The notes beneath the pieces are model-generated. The model saw only the letters and a program-made list of their open reading frames with translations, had not been told where the DNA came from and did not search any database. Position numbers and translations under genes: made by a program. Below, piece by piece: positions 59,501 to 64,000 of a DNA stretch of 64,000 bases. Source of the DNA: Streptomyces sp. 549 (GTDB lineage Bacteria > Actinomycetota > Actinomycetes > Streptomycetales > Streptomycetaceae); contig NZ_JASKMT010000006.1 of NCBI RefSeq assembly GCF_030124175.1, forward strand, positions 226,492 through 290,491. Reading direction: 5' to 3'. Position 1 is the first letter of the stretch. Each line of letters begins with the position of its first letter.

Positions 59501-61504
59501 GAGTCCGTTCAGGGCGTGGGACGGCAGCCGCAGGCCGAAGTCGTAGATCCACGCCCGGGAGCCGTCGCCCGACCGCAGTTCGTAGGGCCGCTCGTCGACG
59601 ACCTCGACGCCCATGGCCTGCAGGATCGGCAGCACCGCGGACAGCGACACCGGCCGGCCCGTGCGGTAGATCTTGAAGCGCCGCTCACCCGCCGCGGCAC
59701 CCACCGGCTCGTACAGGCTGAGCCCGAAGTCCTCGCCGCCCTCGCTGTGGTCGAGCTCCTCCAGGTGCTGGATGTCGGCGACCGCGGCCCTCGGCGCGAA
59801 GTCCGCCTTGTACCCCTCGGGGAAGGACTGGCTGCCGTACCGGTGGGCCAGCTCCGCGGCGGTCTCCTCGCCGCACTCGGCGACCAGCGCCTCCGCGAAA
59901 CCGTCCGCCCAGGAACGGGCCGCGTCGACCAGCCGGGCCTCGATCCGGTCCGCTTCCGCCTCGGTCAGCGGTTCCAGCTCGGTTCCGGGCTCGACCCGGA
60001 CGACGAAGTGCAGCCGCGACAGCACCGACTCGGTGTTCCACGCCGTGAAGTCGACGCTGGTGCCGTTCAGCTCCTCGGTGAGGATGTCGATCAGCCGCAA
60101 CCGCACCCCGGTGGTGTAGCGGTCGCGCGGCAGGTAGACCAGCGCCGAGTAGTAGCGGCCGTACTCGTCCTGCCGCAGGAACAGCCGCAGCCGGCGGCGC
60201 TCCTGCAGGTACAGCACGGAGGTCGCGGTGGAGCGCAGGTCCTCCACGGGGATCTGGAACAGCTCGTCGCGCGGGTAGGTCTCCAGGATCTGGAGGAGGT
60301 CGCGGCCGTCGTGGCTGTCGGGCGTGAACCCGGCCGCGGACAGCACCGCCTCCACCTTGCGGCGGATCACCGGGATCTGCCGGACCGTCTCCACGAACGC
60401 CGACGCGGCGAACAGGCCGAGGAAGCGCCGCTCGCCGACGACGTTGCCCTCGGCGTCGAACTTCTTCACCCCGACGTAGTCCAGGTAGGACGAGCGGTGC
60501 ACGGTGGCGCGGCTGTTGGCCTTGGTCAGCACCAGCAACCGGTGCTCGCGGGCCTTCGCGCGGGCCCCGCGAGTGAGCCGGCTGAAGGACGGCGAGACGG
60601 GGTGGCCCTCCTCGTCGAAGCTGAGGCTCGGGTCGGCGCGCAGGATGCCCAGACCCGTGCCCGGCACCGGCTTCAGCACGTCCTCCTCACCGTTGCCGGC
60701 GGCGCTGACGGTGTCCAGCGCGTACTCGCGGTAGCCCAGGAAGGTGAACCGGTCGTCCACGAGCCAGCGCAGCAGCTCGCCCGCCTCGGCGACCTCCTCC
60801 GGCGCCAGGTCGTCGGTCGGCTCCTCCGAGAGGCCGTCTGCGATGGCCAGCGCGGCGCTGCGCATCTTCTGCCAGTCCTCGACGGCCTCGCGCACGTCGG
60901 AAAGCACCCGGCGCAGGTCGGAGGTGATCTGCTGGAGGTCCTCCGGGTCCGTCTCGCGGTCGATCTCGACGTGGATCCACGACTCGGTGACGGCGTCCTG
61001 CGGCAGGTCCTTGGTACCGCGCTCGGCGGCGGGGCGCATCGGGTCCCGGCCGGCGTCCAGCACCTCCAGCATGCGCCCGGTGACGTCCCGCCGGACGACG
61101 ACCTGCGGGTGGATCACGATGTGGATGCCGCGTCCGTGCCGGGACAGTTCGTTGGTGACGGAGTCCACCAGGAACGGCATGTCGTCGGTGACGACCTCCA
61201 CCACAGTGTGCGTGCAGGTCCAGCCGTTCTCGTCGACCGTGGGCGTGTACACGCGGACGTTCGCCGTGCCCTGCGGCCGCTCCTGGGCGAGGCGGTGGTG
61301 GGAGAGCGCGGCGCCGAGCACGTCGACCGGGTCGCGGTCGGCGAGGTCCTCCGGTGCCGTGTGCAGGTAGTAGCGCTGGAGATAGGCACGGAGTGCCCGG
61401 GCGTCGAGGCCCTGCACCGGGAGGCTCCCGGTCTGACTGCCCTCAGCCACCTGGGCTGCTCGTACGAGCTGATCGGCCTTTGCTTCGTCCAGCTTGGTCT
61501 GCAT
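56534..61504 (-). CDS. gdhB: NAD-specific glutamate dehydrogenase (180-kDa class)
   Basis: 1656 residues, close to the about 1650 of Streptomyces large NAD-GDH. ATG at 61502-61504 with AGAGGAC upstream. N-terminal regulatory ACT-like part (residues 1-400, for example [20 protein letters not shown]), then the catalytic core: [39 protein letters not shown] (substrate Lys region), [17 protein letters not shown] and [17 protein letters not shown]. It deaminates glutamate to 2-oxoglutarate with NAD. It is a monocistronic unit with its own terminator. Confidence 0.97.
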   Translation of the reverse strand: [1656 protein letters not shown]

Positions 61505-61887
61505 GTCCTCTGGCTCCTGTCGCGCGCCGTTGCGTGACGTCAGATGGTTCAAATGGGCTCACACGGGCAGGCCCCGCGTCACCGAACGACGGGCGCACCG
61601 GCCCGCTGCTCGACGGCGACGTGGGGCCTGGAGAAACGTCCAGCGTCCGCCCGGGCGCGATGCGCGTCGGGCTCAGTGCGGGGAGGGCAGCGTTGCCGGG
61701 ATCCCCATCCACGGATATCGGGCTGAACACGTACGCAAGGCTATCTCCCCACCCGGGGATGTCGTCATGAGCCGGTTGTGGCCAAAACCGGGGCCAGAAC
61801 TTTGACGTTCTGGACAGCGCGGAGATGGCTCACCAGTGCGAGGGGGCCGTCGCGGGAGTGCGAGGGGCCGTCGCGGGCCGCCACCGG
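61505..61887. other. Intergenic region with a tandem repeat
   Basis: Holds the gdhB leader and promoter, and downstream of the HAD gene (minus strand) two imperfect tandem copies of GTGCGAGGGG(G)CCGTCGCGGG at about 61837-61878. No gene was recognised; frames here have no ribosome site. Confidence 0.5.
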
Positions 61888-62586
61888 TCAGGAACCGGCC
61901 GGGGCCCGCCCGGCTATCTCCTCGGCGGTGGCGACCGCCTCGGCCAGGGTGTCCACCACCGGCACACCGGCCGACGCGAGGCTGGCCCGGCTGTGCGAGC
62001 CACCGGTGTAGAGCACCGCGTGCGCGCCGACGTGGCGGGCCGCCAGGGCGTCGTCGAGCGCGTCACCGATGACGACCGTACGGGCCGCGTCCACGCCGGA
62101 GGCCGCCATCGCCACCAGGTGGGCGGCCATCTGCTCGGCCTTGCCCGACCCGTTGACCCGGAGCCGGCTGCCGTCGACCCGCAGGAAGTGCTCCTCGATG
62201 CCGTGCCGCCGCACCAGCGGCAGCAGGTGCTGGTGCGGGGCCAGCGAGCACAGCGACTGGGTACCGCCGGCCGGGGCACGTGCGGCGAGCAGTTCGGCGG
62301 CGCCCTCGGTGAGGCCGACGGTGTCCACCCGCGCGAAGTAGTGCCGGTGGAAGACCTCGTCCAGCACGGCGAACTCCTCCGGGCTGGGCATCCGGCCGGT
62401 GAGCCGCTCGTAGAACCGCGGCACCGGTACGCAGTACACCTCGCGGTAGCGATCCAGGGTGATCGGCTCCATGCCGACCTCGCCGAAAGCGGCGTTCGTC
62501 GCTTCGATCACCGCGTGGATGTCGTGCAGCAGCGTGCCGTTCCAGTCCCAGACGATGTGCGTGGTGGTACCTGTCCGCGAACCCAT
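61888..62586 (-). CDS. HAD-superfamily hydrolase
   Basis: 232 residues. HAD motif I DWNGTLLHD with the nucleophilic Asp, motif II region with Ser in GTQSLCSLAPHQHLLPLV, motif III Lys in VNGSGKAEQM and motif IV VVIGDALDDALAA. The cap domain between motifs I and II is the small alpha-helical type of phosphoglycolate-phosphatase-like enzymes. It cleaves a small phosphate ester, identity unknown. It follows the DUF6912 gene on the same strand by about 100 nt. Confidence 0.9.
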   Translation of the reverse strand: MGSRTGTTTHIVWDWNGTLLHDIHAVIEATNAAFGEVGMEPITLDRYREVYCVPVPRFYERLTGRMPSPEEFAVLDEVFHRHYFARVDTVGLTEGAAELLAARAPAGGTQSLCSLAPHQHLLPLVRRHGIEEHFLRVDGSRLRVNGSGKAEQMAAHLVAMAASGVDAARTVVIGDALDDALAARHVGAHAVLYTGGSHSRASLASAGVPVVDTLAEAVATAEEIAGRAPAGS

Positions 62587-62688
62587 GACACGACGGTAAC
62601 CGCAGGGTCGGACAAACGTCCGGTGGTCTCCGCCACATCGGCCGCCACGGGCCCGCCCGCGTGCGGGGGGCGAACGGCTCGGCGGGGT

Positions 62689-63207
62689 TCAGACCAGCGC
62701 GTCGATCTCCTGCACGGCGTACCACAGCAGCTCGTGCGCCTCCGCGCCGCCCGCCACGTCATCCGCCGTTTCGCCTGCCGCGTCACCTGCCGCACCGGTG
62801 CCGCCGCGGGCCGCGGACAGGGCGGCCACCGCCGCGGTCACCGCCGCCTCGGCGGCCTCCGCGTCGAGGTGCACCGCGGCGGCCCTGCGCATCGGGAAGG
62901 GGCCGCTCAGCCGCAGCGCGCCGGGCTCGCCGCCCGGGTCGGGCTCGGTCGCCGGGGTGGCGTCCGGCACGTCCAGTGCCAGGACCACCCGCCGGGGCGC
63001 GGCACCCGGGGTGGCGGCGAGCAGCCGCAGGGACGACCGGGCCGCCTCGCCCAGCGCCGCGTACTCCAGTTCCTCCACGTCGTCGGAGCCGCACCAGGCG
63101 CGCAGCGCCGGGGTGACGGCGTAGGCGGTCAGCGGGCCGCCACCGACCTCACCCTGCCGATGGGCGTCCGCGAGTCCGGGCAGGGTCAGGGGAACGTAGA
63201 CGCGCAT
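62689..63207 (-). CDS. DUF6912 family protein
   Basis: 172 residues from the ATG at 63205-63207; starts MRVYVPLTLPGLADAHRQGE, which I recognise as the N-terminus of this actinobacterial family (YAVTPALR and EELEYAAL also fit). The C-terminal half has Ala-rich helices (AAEAAVTAAVAALSAARGGT). No catalytic motif is seen. Function unknown; it lies between the Rv3235-like gene and the HAD gene in the usual Streptomyces order. Confidence 0.85.
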   Translation of the reverse strand: MRVYVPLTLPGLADAHRQGEVGGGPLTAYAVTPALRAWCGSDDVEELEYAALGEAARSSLRLLAATPGAAPRRVVLALDVPDATPATEPDPGGEPGALRLSGPFPMRRAAAVHLDAEAAEAAVTAAVAALSAARGGTGAAGDAAGETADDVAGGAEAHELLWYAVQEIDALV

Positions 63208-63507
63208 CGCTGCCGCTTTCGTGTAGGTCCGGACGGGCTGACGGCCAGCATACGGGCCGCGAACGCCCCGGACGGAGCCGTCGGATCCGGCTTGTCGCGG
63301 GCGATCTCCCAGGTCAACCGGGTCGGCGTCAAGGTGCGCGGCGGTCGGCACCGGATAGGTGAACGCCGCCCCCGAGGCCGGCACGGCGTCCGGGTCGATT
63401 GCGCGCGCGAGGCGGCCCTCGCTACAACCGTGCCCGAAGCTACCGACCGGTAGCACCGACCGGTACGCGTACGCGACCGGAGCCGGCAACTCACCACGGG
63501 GACCACC
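63208..63507. other. Divergent promoter region
   Basis: No gene. A palindrome GCTACC-GACC-GGTAGC occurs at 63439-63454, followed by an ACCGACCGGTA repeat; these may be regulator sites for the rightward Rv3235-like gene. Confidence 0.45.
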
Positions 63508-64000
63508 ATGACCATGACCAAGGGCCCGAGCCGTCCACCCGGGCGCCGCGACGCGCGAGGCCCCTCCCGCACCGCGATCGCCGCAGCCCAGCGGAGCCGT
63601 CGCGAACGCATGCCGCACCACTGGTTCGCCGAGCGCCTGCTGCTGGTACTCAGCGGCCGGCGGCCCGTGCACTCGCTGCTCGGCCACACCAGCGGCACCG
63701 CGTACGACCAGCTGGCCCGGCTCGCCCCGCTCGCCCCGCTCAGCCCCGCGCCGGGGACCCGCGCCGTACCGGAACCCGTGCTGGAGCAGGTCGGCTGCTC
63801 CACACCCCGTCCGGGAGCCGTGGAGGTGTACGCCCGCGTCTCCACGGGCGGCCGCAACCGGGCGCTGGCCTTCCGCCTGGAACACGGACCCGACCACCGC
63901 TGGCGCTGCGCCGCCGTCGAACTGGACCTCGACCTCGACCGTCAGCGGGCTTCCGGTGCGCAGCCCGTCGACCTCGCGGGCCGGCGCCTGCCGGGCCCCG
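63508..64000 (+). CDS. Rv3235-family protein (3' end beyond window)
   Basis: The first 164 residues. Starts at ATG 63508 (a second ATG two codons on) with GGGGA upstream. After a basic, disordered start (SRPPGRRDARGPSRTAIAAA) comes the helical domain HHWFAERLLLVLSGRRPVHS, then LLGHTSGTAYDQLARL, and CSTPRPGAVEVYARVSTGGR, LAFRLEH, WRCAAVELDL, matching the Rv3235 family found just upstream of secA in actinobacteria. Function unknown; it probably continues about 20 residues past the edge. Confidence 0.85.
   Translation, partial: MTMTKGPSRPPGRRDARGPSRTAIAAAQRSRRERMPHHWFAERLLLVLSGRRPVHSLLGHTSGTAYDQLARLAPLAPLSPAPGTRAVPEPVLEQVGCSTPRPGAVEVYARVSTGGRNRALAFRLEHGPDHRWRCAAVELDLDLDRQRASGAQPVDLAGRRLPGP

Noticed and set aside
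56741..61537. A 1598-codon open frame antisense to gdhB
   Set aside because: It is the mirror of the glutamate dehydrogenase codon pattern. The translation is Gly/Val/Arg/Gln-rich without motifs, and gdhB on the other strand has full-length homology.
1..64000. CRISPR arrays, prophage or plasmid origin
   Set aside because: No regularly spaced repeats, integrase, phage structural genes or iteron clusters were seen. The only mobile trace is the transposase remnant near 18.3 kb.

Overview
The window is chromosomal DNA of a Streptomyces or very close relative. The support is high G+C with G/C-ending codons, a tmRNA carrying the tag ANTKRDSFALAA beside smpB, an uninterrupted prfB, paired Ser/Thr kinases, LAETG-type wall-anchored proteins, an XRE/DUF397/RsbW-like module, and a gene order that matches my memory of the S. 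coelicolor SCO2952 to SCO3004 stretch (HelD-like ATPase, sigU/rsuA, nnaR, narK, mat genes, smpB, ctpA, ftsX, ftsE, prfB, pkaB, pkaA, wall glycosyltransferases, gdhB). The species cannot be named from sequence alone.

Layout. 1-5.1 kb: a 3'-truncated HelD/HelR-like ATPase, the ECF sigma factor SigU with its membrane anti-sigma factor, then a small membrane protein, a lipoprotein and a secreted protein of unknown function. 5.3-8.1 kb: the nitrogen pair nnaR and narK, with a GlnR-like box upstream of narK. 8.3-20.8 kb: an accessory stretch. It opens with a 48-residue secreted peptide gene followed by two ATP-grasp genes and a divergent LuxR-type regulator. It continues with a peptidoglycan-binding membrane protein, an RsbW-like ATPase, an XRE-DUF397 pair, an internally duplicated membrane protein, a DHFR-like reductase, several small secreted proteins or lipoproteins, a transposase remnant and an AraC regulator. 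20.9-25.4 kb: the matA/matB exopolysaccharide operon plus an acyltransferase. 25.6-31.3 kb: a LysR pseudogene joined to a GH13 remnant, an LAETG wall protein, the intact LysR regulator with a divergent MFS exporter, and a GH19 chitinase with DasR-like promoter sites. 31.6-36.4 kb: pterin dehydratase, ssrA, smpB, a C-terminal-processing protease, ftsX, ftsE and a zinc-ribbon membrane protein. 36.5-46.3 kb: a repeat-rich LAETG protein, an atypical response regulator, prfB, the kinases pkaB and pkaA, and an FHA-FtsK/SpoIIIE ATPase. 46.5-56.3 kb: four large wall-polymer glycosyltransferase genes. 56.5-64 kb: the 180-kDa-type NAD-glutamate dehydrogenase, a HAD hydrolase, a DUF6912 protein and the start of an Rv3235-like protein.

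Functional themes are cell-surface construction and remodelling (mat operon, TagF-like enzymes, FtsEX with a peptidase, chitinase, two sortase substrates), stress and translation quality control (SigU, HelD, tmRNA/SmpB, RF2, Ser/Thr kinases), and nitrogen/glutamate metabolism (NnaR, NarK, Gdh). The best candidate for an undescribed system is the peptide, ATP-grasp, degenerate ATP-grasp and regulator cluster at 8361-11822. The most striking sequence structures are a perfect 25-bp inverted repeat inside a wall-polymerase gene (54361-54419) and a roughly 440-bp broken LysR duplication bracketing a wall-anchored protein gene.
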